A stretch of DNA of 64,000 nucleotides from Malania oleifera (Eukaryota; Streptophyta; Magnoliopsida; Santalales; Ximeniaceae), in contig NC_080423.1 in assembly GCF_029873635.1 (NCBI RefSeq), positions 97,019,397-97,083,396 of the forward strand, written 5' to 3'. Positions 24,349 through 35,149 of this stretch are shown here, one piece after another. Position numbers and translations under genes: made by a program. The number at the start of each line of letters is the position of its first letter. Positions within the stretch are counted from its first letter, which is position 1. The notes under the pieces are model-generated. The model saw only the letters and a program-made list of their open reading frames with translations. It was not told the origin of the DNA and did not search any database.

Positions 24349-25029
24349 TCAATTTTGCAGTTTTCCATGAATTTCACGCACCAATAACTTAAAGCCATCA
24401 ACTAGGTGTTCGCTTTCAAAAATAATGTAATTACATAATTCATGTCTTGGTGCAGGCCTGAGGGGTCTCAATTGAGTGAGGGGATTACTGAAAACATAAC
24501 TACTGCACGAGTCCCTCGCTGGCTGAACGTGCCTCCACCAGAAGTCAGATAATGCAATCTTCAGAACATCCCAATATTCGGAATCTCTGTATATCCTAAA
24601 TAAACTACTTCCCTTTGGAGTCCAAACATAGAAATCTATCCAATCCCTGTCCATGATTTCCATTAAACCCTGAGCTTGAGGCATACAATAAAGGGAAACG
24701 CGTGACCAAGGGGAAGCCCTCTTCATATCTCCATTAAAAAAAGGATATTTTATCTCCAGAATTCCCCTGGAAGGCGACCCTTAAACAAGGCTGTCAACTG
24801 CTCCATCTGGTGAAGCTGCAAGCCAGTTGTCCTTTGGATCCTTCCTACCATAGACCTGAAATTCATCTTCAAATAAATTCTGGCTGCTATCGTTTCTTCT
24901 ATTATTACAACGCGAAGCAAACAAACCCAAAAGATAGCTGTTCCTGCTCCAGTGATATGGCCACAGACGAACAATGTGAGGGAGTGCAAATTTTTCACTG
25001 CCCAGGAAATGACAAATGTAAGAAATCAA
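24349..25029 (-). pseudogene. YqaJ-type exonuclease domain, relic exon, copy 1
   Basis: On the minus strand one frame gives EFQVYGRKDPKDNWLAASPDG, a stop, then SRGILEIKYPFFNGDM, PQAQGLMEIMDRDWIDFYVW and DFWWRHVQPARD. SPDG with the following E-x-K and the PQAQG block are the conserved catalytic features of the YqaJ / lambda-exonuclease family, known in plants as small proteins of the restriction-endonuclease-like fold. A TAA at 24781-24783 sits between the catalytic Asp and the E-x-K. The same stop is in copy 2. Clear similarity starts around 24865. The part up to 25029 is open but unlike the family, and a splice acceptor AG at 24858-24859 is possible. I see no other exons nearby. The C-terminus ends naturally at 24349. 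Most likely a gene fragment that died before the duplication. Confidence 0.7.
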
Positions 25030-25725
25030 TTGAATGAACGATACAACAAATCCTCAAATTAAAATTTTAAGCATACACTCAACTTGAAGTGAAAAAAGGA
25101 GATTAACATAAAGATCAACTAGGTAATAGTTTTTATCAAAGATTAATGGAATGCAGAAAAAAATAAAAGAAAAAAAGGAATAGGGACTTGTACGAAATTT
25201 TTTCTTGACCAAGAGAAAACCTATAATAATTTACCTGGGGGAAAGATATCGTTGGTGTTTATAAATCTGTTGTATTTTTTGGATTAACTCTCCTTCATAA
25301 CTGAACCGAATTTTTGTTTAATTCTGTTAATTGAATTAAATTATAAATAATTATGAAAAAAAATATTGTTGTTCTTAAAAAAATCTCAAATTAGTCCTAT
25401 GGCTAATTAGATGTCTGTCTGTTCGAGAATAGGAAAAAATTAACATAATTGGCAAAACAATAATGTATTGAAAACTTAAAATTAATGAAAATAATGTTTC
25501 TTGTATATGTATCTAAAGGGTCTAAAGAAACTAGCAGAAAAACAATCTCAAACCCAAACCCTGTGTGATTTTCTATTTTCTGATGGGGACAGCAAGCGTG
25601 TTTGATTCTCTATTTTCTTCTGCTCATCAAACCACTGAAGAATACCATAATTTTTTTAATTATCTTTTTAGCTCAACAATTAATCAAAACAACAAGACAA
25701 TATATGTGTGTGTGTGTATATATAT
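25030..25725 (+). other. non-coding flank before Copia B, copy 1
   Basis: AT-rich and without genes. The segment 25290-25345 has 'GAACCGAATTTT' and 'TTAATTGAATTAAAT' text of the kind found near hAT-like ends. It ends in a short TGTGTG/TATATA tract (25700-25725), which is the target of Copia B. Confidence 0.45.
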
Positions 25726-26433
25726 TGTTGGGTTTTGTGGAGCCTAGTTATGTTTGTTCCATGGAGCGAAGGCCCAAGCCTGGTTAGAAATACTGAGAGT
25801 CTTGCCCAAGAGCTCGACCAGGAAGGCCCTGAAGGGCAACCAAGTCGAGATTTTGAGATTTCCTGAAGGACGAGATCTTGAGAGGCTCGACCATCATCTC
25901 AACCAACAAGACTTAATGGTGCGACTTGGTTGAGGATTCTGAATTTCAAGTTCCTGGTTCCCTGCAAGGCTCGACCAGGGCACGACCTTGGAAATACAGT
26001 GGTGCGACTAGGTCGAGACGATGATCTTCTTTGTGAGATTTCGACAGAACTTTCCTATTTTGATAGTTTTGATCTTGTAAACCCTATGATATATAATTCT
26101 AATGTTCGTCTATGTGGGTACAGCAGCGTAGCAAAGTGTAGCGGTGTGTAGAGTGTTTTGAGCTCTTGTGTGCACGATCCAAAGGTGTTTGATTTGGTGT
26201 TTAGGGGGTGTGCACGTTGTTTCTTCCTTGTTGAGACTGAGAGAAATTGTAATTGCTGCACTTTGTATACTTCCCTGATAATAGTGAAATCCCTACAACT
26301 TTGTAGACGTAGGCAAAATCCCTACAACTCCGTGCGTGTGATTTTTTCTTTGGCATGTGTGTTTGTCTCTATCTTGTTTCTCATAGGTTTTGTATTCTGG
26401 GAATTTTCACGTGTTTGTTTATTCTCCCTTACA
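25726..26433 (+). repeat. 5' LTR of Copia B, copy 1
   Basis: Begins TGTTGGGTTTTGTGG and ends CCCTTACA. It contains a strong inverted repeat at 25812-25849 (CTCGAC ... GCCCT-GA-AGGGC ... GTCGAG) and further TCGACC/GGTCGA elements to about 26015. Confidence 0.88.
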
Positions 26434-26472
26434 ACTAGTATCAGAGCCTACGGTTAGGCTTGAGTGGGAGCA

Positions 26473-29455
26473 ATGGCAGAGGAAGCGGGAAAGGCGCCTG
26501 GAATAGAAAAGTTTGATGGCACAGACTTTGGATTCTAGAGGATGCAAATCTAGGATTATCTCTATGGGAAACGTTCGGATGTCATTGCCCAATGGGTTTG
26601 TTTGGTTACTGGAGAAGGTACGACATATTCTTGACTTGAGAAGGAATTTGATTTTTGTCGAACAACTTGATGATGAAGGGCATGCAATGGTGTTTATTGG
26701 TGGTACTTGGAAAGTTACAAAGGGAGCCAAAGTACAGGCTTATGGATACTTTATACATGACCTCAAGTCTAAGAGACACGATTGTAGTTGATGAAGCAAG
26801 TACTGATACAAGTCTATGACACCGCAGACTTGGTCACATGAGTGAGAAAGGGATGAAGATGTTGTTGTCACAAAGGAAACTATCAGAATTTAAGTCCATT
26901 GATTTTGACTTGTGTGAAAGCTGCATTTTAGGGAAACAGGAAAGGGTGGGTTTCTTGAAATCCGGCAAGACACCGAAGGCTAAAAAATTGGAGTTAGTGT
27001 ACATTGATTTGTAGGGGCCTTCTCCGGCTGCATCCTTTGGAGGATCAAGATATTACATCACCTTCATTGATGACTTAACTAGAAAGGTATGAGTTTATTT
27101 TCTGAAAAATAAATCTGATGTATTTGACACTTTTAAGAAGTGGAAGGCTATGGTTAAGGCTGAGACAGGTTTGAAAGTAAAATGTTTAAGGTCAAGCAAT
27201 GGAGGAGAGTACATAGATGGAGGGTTCAAAGAGTATTGTGTTGCATATGGAATCAGAATGGAAGAGACCATTCCTGGGACACCACAACAAAATGGTGTGG
27301 TTGAGCGCATGAACAGAACTCTCAATGAGCGTGCTAGGAGCATGAGGTTGCATGCTGGACTACCAAAAACTTTCTGGGCTAATACTGTTAGCACTGCAAC
27401 TTACCTAATAAACCGAGGACCTTTGGTTCCCATGAATTTTAGATTTCTTGAAGAGGTTTGGATTGATAAAGAGGTAAATTTTTCTCATTTAAAAGTTTTT
27501 GGTTGTGTTTCTTATGTTTATATTGATTTTGATGCTCGTAGTAAACTTGATGCAAAGTATAAAATATGTTTTTTCATTGGCTATGGTGATGAGAAATTTG
27601 GCTATAAGTTTTGGGACAAAATAAGAAAATCATCAGAAGTAGAAATGTGATATTTAATGAATAGGTTATGTACAAGGACAAATCAACTGTAGTGTTTGAT
27701 GCCACAGAGATTGATCAGAAGAAATATGAATTTGTTAACTTAGATGAGTTGACTAAAAGCACTGTCCAAGAAAAGGATGAAGAGGACAGGGAGAATGTAG
27801 AATCACAGGTAGATCAAAGTACACATGTAGCTGCGGTCCATAGATCTTCCAGGACTATTAGATCTCCACAACATTATTCACTCGCTCTAAATTATCTCCT
27901 GTTGATCGATGGTGGTGAGCTAGAGTGTTATGATGAAGTCTTGCAGGATAAAAATTCAAGCAAGTGAGAGTTAGCCATGAAGGATGAGATGGATTCCTTA
28001 TTAGGGAACCAGACATGGGAACAAACTGAATTGCCAGTAGGGAAGAAGGCTTTGCACAACAAGTGGGTATTCAGTGAGTATGATGGTAGCAAGCGCTACA
28101 AAGACAGATTAGTTGTCAAAGGGTTTCAGCAGAAGTAGGGCATTGACTTCACAGAAATATTTTCTCTAGTTGTGAAGATGTCTAAAATTAGACTGGTACT
28201 AGGAATGGTGACTACTGAAAACCTACATTTTGAGCAGTTAGATGTGAAGACGACCTTCCTTCATGGTAACTTGGAGGACGACATTTACATGAGTCAATCA
28301 AAAGGGTTCATTGTCCAGGGACAAGAGAATTTAGTCTGCAAACTGAGGAAGAGTTTGTATGGCCTAAAATAAGTCCAAGATAGTGGTACAAGAAATTTGA
28401 CCGTTTTCTGCATAGAATTGAGTTCAAGAAATGTGAAGCTGATCACTGTTTCTATGTTAAGTTCTTTGGCAATTCTTACATCATTCTACTGTTGTATGTA
28501 AATGATATGCTTATTGCAGAGTTTAGCATTGAGGAGATTAATAATCTGAATAAGCAATTGTCAAAGCAGTTTGCAATGAAGGATTTGGGAGTTGCAAAGC
28601 AAATCCTTGGAATGAGGATCATTAGAGACAAGGTTAATGGTGCATTGAAGCTTTCACAATCAGAGTATGTGAAGAAAGTTCTTAGTAGATTCAACATGAA
28701 TGAAGCTAAACCAATGAGCACACCCTTGGGTAGTCATTTCAAACTAAGCAAAGAACAATCACCAAAGACAGAAGAAGAAAGGGACCACATGAGCAAGGTG
28801 CCCTATGCCTTAGCTATTGGCAGCTTGATGTATGTCATGGTGTGTATAAGGCCAGACATTACACAAGCAGTGGGAGTTGTGAGCAGATTCATGAGTAGGC
28901 CTGGAAAGCAGCATTGAGAGGCAGTCAAGTGGAAACTGAGATATCTGAAAGGTACATCAGATACATGTCTTTACTTCATAGATGCAAGTTTAAAATTGAA
29001 AGATTATGTAGATGCTGATTTTGCTGGTGATACTAACAGTAGAAAGTACTACTGGGTTTGTATTTACTCTGGTTGGTATAACTATATCTTGGGTTTGTGA
29101 TCTACAAAAGATTGTTACTTTGTCTACTATAGAAGCTGAGTATGTTGCAACAACTAAAACTGGAAAGGAAATGATTTGGCTACATGGTTTCTTAGATGAA
29201 TTGGGTAAGAAGCAGAAGATGGACATTCTACACAGTGACAGTCAGAGTGCAATTTTTCTTGCTAAAAATTCAGCTTTTCATTCAAAGTCGAAGCATATAT
29301 AGACAAAGTACAACTTTATTCGTTACCTTATTGAAGATAAGCTGGTAATACTTGAGAAGATCTGTGGATCTAAGAACTCGGTAGACATGTTGACTAAGAG
29401 TGTCACTATTGAGAAGCTGAAGTTGTGCACAACTTCAGTTGGCCTTCTAGCTTGA
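26473..29455 (+). pseudogene. Copia B gag-pol, copy 1, with gag/protease deletion
   Basis: The frame opens with MAEEAGKAPGIEKFDGTDFG, hits stops, and near DYLYGK (about 26565) jumps to text belonging after the protease (LLEKVRHILDLRRNLI). So about the last two thirds of gag and the whole protease are gone. Integrase follows (HRRLGHMSEKG, CESC, PQQNGVVERMN), then reverse transcriptase and RNase H (SDSQSAIFL), ending near 29455. The reverse-transcriptase active site reads YVND instead of YVDD (about 28494), and the frame has many stops. The element could not move by its own proteins. Confidence 0.85.
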
Positions 29456-29546
29456 GGATAGGAGGATGAGTTGCAGGGATAAGGGATTGTTTTTCTGAGG
29501 ATTGCGGTTGATGTTGTTGATTCAACTAGTCTCCAAGTGGGAAATT

Positions 29547-30271
29547 TGTTGGGCTTTGTGGAGCCTAGTAATGTTTGATCCATGGAGTGAAGGCTTAGGT
29601 CGATAGTCCCACGTCTAGCTAGAAATACCGAGAGTCTCGCCTAAGTGCTCGACCAGGAAGGCCCTGAAGGGCGACCAAGTCAAGATTCTAAGATTTCCTA
29701 AAGGACGAGATCTTGAAAGGCTCGACCAGCAAGACTTAATGGTGCGACTAGGTCGAGGATTCTGAAGTTCAAGTTCCTGGTTTCCCATGAGGCTCGGCCA
29801 GGGCACGACCTTGGAAATACAGGGGTGCGACTAGGTCGAGACAATGATCTTCTGTGCAAAATTTTGGCAGAATTTTCCTATTTTGATAGTTTTTATCTTG
29901 TAAACCCTAAGATATATAATTCTAATGTTCGTCTATGTGGGTAGAGCGGCGTAGCAAAGTGCAGCGACGTGTAGAGTGTTGTGAGCTCTTGTGTGCATGA
30001 TCCAAAGGTGTTTGCTTTGGTGTTTAGGGGGTGTGCACGTTGTTTCTTCCTTGTTGAGACTGAGAGAAACTGTAATTGCTGCACTTTGTATACTTTGCTG
30101 ATAATAGTGAAATCCCTGCAATTCCATGAACGTAGGCAAAATTGCCGAAACCACGTAAATATTGTCTTGTGCATGTGTGTGATTTTTGCTTTGGCATGTG
30201 TGCTTGTCTCTATCTTGTTTCTCAAAGGTTTTGTGTTTTGGGAATTTCCGCGTGTTTGTTTATTCCCCCTT

Positions 30272-30274
<3 letters not shown>
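29547..30274 (+). repeat. 3' LTR of Copia B, copy 1
   Basis: Begins TGTTGGGCTTTGTGG and ends CCCTTACA. It is about 20 bp longer than the 5' LTR, with internal small indels. The inverted repeat near 29648-29685 has decayed on its right arm (GTCAAG). Confidence 0.88.

Positions 30275-30308
<34 letters not shown>
30275..30308. repeat. (AT)n microsatellite at Copia B right flank
   Basis: About 17 AT dinucleotides directly following the 3' LTR. They are the continuation of the repeat into which Copia B inserted. Confidence 0.9.
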
Positions 30309-30311
<3 letters not shown>

Positions 30312-31227
30312 AACAATTTTTGCTCGAGCAAGAGACTTGAGGAAATACAAAGGAGTAGAGAAATACGAAAAATCGTTGAGTCGTCGGTGTCGTTGTTGTA
30401 CAGCCAGGATTCTAGGAAGTCGTTGTTGACTTGCTAGTTGAATGGGAAGTTAGGAAGTTGGGAACCCTTATTCCCAAATGCAATTGACAGATTCGAGTGC
30501 TTTAGCCAAAGTACTAGTGCGAAGTTGGGAAATAGGGAAAGGGAATTATAGCTCTGTGGAAGCACTGGAAGGTGGAAGCCGAAGGGGAAGTGCGAAGTGT
30601 GAACTGGGAAGTGGAAACAAGGAGTGAAAACTACGAACTGCGAACTGCCGAGTCGACTGCATGCGAAGTGGGAATTGCGAAGGGAAGTGGGAACTAGAAC
30701 CTAAAATCCTAAATTATATAATTTATATTTAATTATTAATTAATTAGATAAATCGGTTAATTTGGTCAACTGAACTTTACTTTCTCCATAACCGAATTGA
30801 AACCCGAATAACCGAATTTACCCAATTATAAAACCAAACCAAACCGAATAACAAATTAACTGAACCAAACTAATTGAATTTAGTCGGTTAAAACCGAATT
30901 ATGCTCACCTCTAGTCACTAAAGCAAATTGTTGATTTTATTTTCTATTTTGTTGTGTTATTTTGTTTGAGGGACTTCTCCCTTTATTTGTAATTCATTTG
31001 TATTTGCCCCTTCGAGCTAATATATACTTTTTACGTTCTTCCATATATATATATATATATATATCTATTTGATGTGTTTAGATGATACTCTATTGTAATG
31101 ATTTGAAGATCGAAAAAAGAGTCAACTATGAGCTTTCTTGTTGAAAAGAGCAATCATTTTCATCTTCCTAAGTATTGATGCAAATTTGAGTCGAAGGCAC
31201 AAATCCTTCAATGAATCGCTGCCATAT
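30309..31227 (-). mobile_element. spacer with hAT-like terminus
   Basis: Between 30700 and 30917 the sequence is dense in AACCGAAT and CGGTTAA words. Read on the minus strand it begins CTAGAGGTGAGCATAATTCGG, strongly reminiscent of plant hAT ends (C/TAGRGGTGAGCA). The other end was not found, so this is a one-sided remnant. Positions 30480-30700 are a purine-rich patch of loosely repeated GCGAAGTGGGAA words. A (TA)n tract lies at 31044-31065. Confidence 0.4.
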
Positions 31228-33883
31228 TGTGACGCCCTGATTTTTGTACCAATTTTTTTCATAAACAATAATAAATGAATTACATTTCATTGACAACATC
31301 CATAAATAATAAATAAATACTCACTCGTCCTCAATAACATTCATAAATCTGCCACGTCAACAAGCCTACTACCATCCATATGACCTGACCCACATTGGGT
31401 ACCCGGTAAAAAGTCATTTTATTCATAAAATCTAACAACGGAAGATAGTATAATCATATAATCCAGAATACAATATCCAGAGTACTAACATACATATTTA
31501 CACAATACTATCTCATAACCAAAAACGGTACAACCCTAGGGAATCACACCCCACTAGTCCAAACTCACGCTGTATATTAGGGTTCCAGCTCTCTACTATC
31601 ACAGAGCTCTATCACCTGGTCTATCCCTATTCCCTGAAAAATTTAGATAATTTGGGTGAGACACATTTCAGTAAGAAGGAATAAATTATTTACAGTGTGT
31701 GGCCATAGGAGTTCAATTCTAACATGTTTTATTTTTCAAAACAACATTTCATCTGAGAAAATACACTAATATTCACATTCACATAATCATATAAATATAC
31801 AACACAAACTTTTATAAGCTTTAAAACCATTTCTCAAGTTTATTCATTTCCAACACACATAATTGCCCGCGAAGTTCCTGAGAATAGGGAAGATTGTCCA
31901 CCCATACAGGTAGCTTCCCTCTGCCCTAACACGTTATGCAGCCAGGAATGGCCACATCCGATACCTATCAGGGCACTCACCTTAGTAAGCCCTCATACGG
32001 AGAGTTTCACTTTGCCTCAATTATTTATTTTATAAAACACACACTCTTTCATTTTTCACAATCATTTCCCATTTTAACTCATTACATATCTATGTATACA
32101 TAATTTCACATTTATGTACTTTACATAATACATTAAATCACATAATTCCAATTCTCAACACATTCACGATTTCCATACTGAGCATACCTCCCCAATGGCA
32201 TCAGTAAGAATCTCATACACAGTTTCCATACTGAGCATAACTCCATAACGACATCAGTAGGAACTTCACAACACAATTTCCATACTGAGCATACCTCCCT
32301 AATGGCATCAGTAGGAACTTTACAACACAATTTCCATACTAAGCATACCTCCCTAACGGCATCAGTAGGAACTTCACACACACACACACACACACACAGT
32401 TTCCGTACTGAGCATACCTCCCCAACGGCAGCAGTAGGAACTTCACACACACACAGTCTCCATACCGAGCATACCTCCCCAACGGCATCAGTAGGAACTT
32501 CGCACATACACACAGTCTCCGTACTGAGCATACCTCCCCAACAACATCAGTAGGAACTTCGCACACGCACACACAGTCTCTATATTGAGCATACCTCCCC
32601 AACGGCATCAGTAGGAACTTCGCACGCACACACACATAGTCTCCATACTGAGCATACCTCCACAACGACATCAGTAGGAACTTCACACACACACACATAG
32701 TCTCCATACTGAGCATACCTCTGCAACGGCATCAATAGGAACTTCACCCATAAACACACAGTCTCCATACTGAGCATACCTCTCCAACGACATTAGTAGG
32801 AACTTCACACACACACACACACAGTGTCCATACCGAGCATACCTCCCCAACGACATCAGTAGGAAAGGAATACCACCACCCGTAATTATTGTGTGGTGTT
32901 GGCATATCATCAATCATATTTCAGTATATCTCAATTCAATTTAATATAAATATTCTCATCATTTTCTGTACACATTTCATCATCTCATAATAATATATAT
33001 CATATTTCACATATTTCCACATTTCCCAAAGTACTTATATCAATAATTCACAAATCTCATTTTTCAGGCAAAACATTTCAACTCACATATAAATACCATA
33101 TTTCATTATTTTTCACTAATTACATCAATAATTCTCATTTCAATATTTTTTCAGAAATTACTCATCGTTATATTTTACACTCCAAAATATCACAATTTAA
33201 AATTACTCAAATGCCACACGATTTATCTGATATTTATATCATAATAATTTTCAGACAAAATATCATATGTTCATTTTCACATATTAATTCAACTAATAAT
33301 TTTAAAAACAATGCTATAATTTATTCCCTTTACTTGGCTTACTGAGAGTTTCGTTAACACCTCAACTCCTAAACCCCTTGTACCCCAAATTTGGGGTTCT
33401 GCCCACAACAATTCTATGAGAATTCCGTCTCACTAGACTTGTAGAGAATCATCCCTAGATTCTTGTGGTGGTTTCCGTTCGTCAATCGGCTTATAATTTA
33501 CAAGAAATTAAAGAAAAATGAGAAATTGATTTACCATAGGAGATATGTCTACACCGCTTCTACCACCGATCCGTTCCGATACAAATGACGGTAGCAAAGA
33601 ATGGAGTTCAGCGGTATCTTCCGATTTTTGATCGGGTGAAAATTCGCCACGAAATCGAGGAGAGAGGGAGAGAGAATGAAAGAAAAGAGAGAGACTGCAA
33701 GAAGAAGAAGGAAAGTAAAAGTGGTCTCTGAATATTAAAATGCAAGCTTCAGGAAGCTTTAATTGTTTTGTTTTTTTTTAATTATTATTATAACTTTTAC
33801 ATATATATATATATCTAATGTATATTATAGTATTATTATTTAATTAATGATAATCATTAATTAATTTATTTATTTATTATTTA

Positions 33884-33914
<31 letters not shown>

Positions 33915-33953
33915 TTTTTCATTTCCAAGCCTATCATTTTTTGGGGTGTTACA
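31228..33953 (-). mobile_element. Gypsy-type solo LTR (2.7 kb) with minisatellite
   Basis: The unit begins TGTGACGCCCTG and ends GGGGTGTTACA. The flanks CATAT (31223-31227) and CATGT (33954-33958) match at four of five bases. No gag, pol or second LTR is present, so it is a solo LTR left by LTR-LTR recombination. The orientation is judged from TGTAACACCCC on the minus strand, a usual plant Gypsy LTR start. It shares short blocks with the other two Gypsy LTR families here, including TGAGACACATTTCAGTAAG at 31657. A tandem minisatellite fills 32172-32870. Confidence 0.75.
32172..32870. repeat. minisatellite, about 12 units of 52-62 bp
   Basis: GAGCATACCTCC-like text recurs near 32181, 32233, 32285, 32338, 32408, 32466, 32524, 32586, 32646, 32707, 32769 and 32834. 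Each unit carries GGCATCAGTAGGAACTTC followed by a CA run of variable length, which accounts for most of the unit-length differences. Repetitive frames on both strands are by-products. Confidence 0.93.
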
Positions 33954-35149
33954 CATGTTAGGTCTTGCTTTTTGGAGGCTTTGTAAATGTCCAAAAGTTC
34001 ATATACACAGATATCTATTTTAGTTTCCTCGTCATTTTCTTTTTAGGTGAATTATTTGTATGAGTTTCACGAAAAAGAACAACTTAATGAAAATAAGAGA
34101 AAGGAGGCTATAAGGGTCAACTTTTAAGTTTGTTCTAATGTTCCAAAACTTTGTCCATTTTTCTAGCCACACCTTGTGTTCCAATTAAATTCATCTCAAG
34201 CAATATAACTCCGAAGTTGTAAAGAAGCTTTATTTGGAAGTTTTTGAATTTTTTTTTTTTTTATCACTAATGAATTTGAAAGAATGCTTGTGACTCAAAC
34301 AAACAATTTTTTTTATAGAAAAGTTGATAATCCCCTTAATTTAAATTTGATATTGGTGAATTGATGTTATATAACATTTTGATTTCTGTGAGCATGAGTA
34401 ATGTAGTTATATCTAAATGGTGATTGTCTAGTCAAGAATTGATGACACATCATATATGCTCCATTTGAAACTGTCATATACTCATATGCACTTCTTGTGA
34501 TTTTTGTTGGTATTTTTCATTCGAAATGATATTTTTTAGATTTAATTTTTTTAGTGCATACATCATCTTTTTTTTTTTACCCTGTTGCTCATTAGTAGAA
34601 AAAACTATATGTTTGTTAATTTGCTTGTATTTTTATAGTAGAACATGTATACAAATTTCAATATTGGCATTTGGTCGCACTAGTTCACAGTTAATATAAA
34701 AAACATAATTTAACAGTGTTGGGCATTAATTTCCCCTTTTGCTCAACGAATACTTTATAAAATGGGTTGAGAAATGATATGCAGCTTTTGCTAACTTGAC
34801 AAGGGCCGGAGCTTGAAGAGCATTTTGGGTATTTTCTTGGTAATCTCTCTCTCTCTCTCTCTCTCTCTCGTTTAATGCTTATCAATGTTTTTGAAAGACT
34901 CAATCAAGAGGCTAATCTCAGCAAGATGAGGCATGCCCCAAATGCCTTAAAGTTTAGTCAAAAAGCGCGAGTGCATCACATGTTAAGATTTATGAGGCTT
35001 ATGCTTTTTTGGTGTGTGAATCTCAAGTTTGAGACTTAACTAAAAATTTAACCATGTGTTAATATGAAAGGGAATACCCTAATATCAGTTCTTAATCTCC
35101 CAATTTTTGTTTTTTTGTTTTTTTAATTAGTGGTTGATATTTTGAGTAG
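33954..35149. other. AT-rich stretch without recognisable genes
   Basis: No frame worth calling. Contains several T-runs and a (CT)n tract at 34844-34869. Confidence 0.5.
34844..34869. repeat. (TC)n microsatellite
   Basis: Thirteen TC dinucleotides, directly visible. Confidence 0.9.

Larger units (their letters stand above)
5567..30274 (+). repeat. segmental duplication, copy 1
   Basis: This stretch is collinear with 36723 to the window end: LINE tail, P450, flank, Copia A, flank with YqaJ relic, Copia B. The match starts abruptly inside LINE sequence at CTTTTCCTCTCTATAAAT (5567 versus 36723). It is interrupted here only by the LINE at 8359-15625. The right limit of homology cannot be seen, because copy 2 runs out of the window inside Copia B. 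Confidence 0.9.
25726..30274 (+). mobile_element. Copia family B element, copy 1, internally deleted
   Basis: The LTRs are 25726-26433 and 29547-30274. A primer-binding-like ACTAGTATCAGAGCC follows the first, with one change from TGGTATCAGAGCC. A polypurine tract AAGTGGGAAA precedes the second. It is inserted in a TA microsatellite, so the flanking duplication is uninformative. Most of gag and the protease are missing, and the same junction occurs in copy 2. Confidence 0.88.

Noticed and set aside
29893..30340. Frames with Tyr-Ile repeats near the Copia B 3' LTR, and similar ones at 59384-59811
   Set aside because: Translations of TA microsatellites and LTR sequence. Not conserved beyond the LTR DNA itself.
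25290..30917. Possible single hAT element spanning from 25290 to 30917 with Copia B inserted inside
   Set aside because: The left side has only CCGAAT-type words and no TAGRGGTGAGCA terminus, so a pair of ends cannot be shown. Only the right terminus was kept as a remnant.
32133..32913. Long repetitive open frames on both strands across the CA minisatellite, with recurring EVPTDAVGEVCSV-like text
   Set aside because: They follow from the 52-62 bp repeat itself, occur in several frames, and lack any start, splice or domain evidence.
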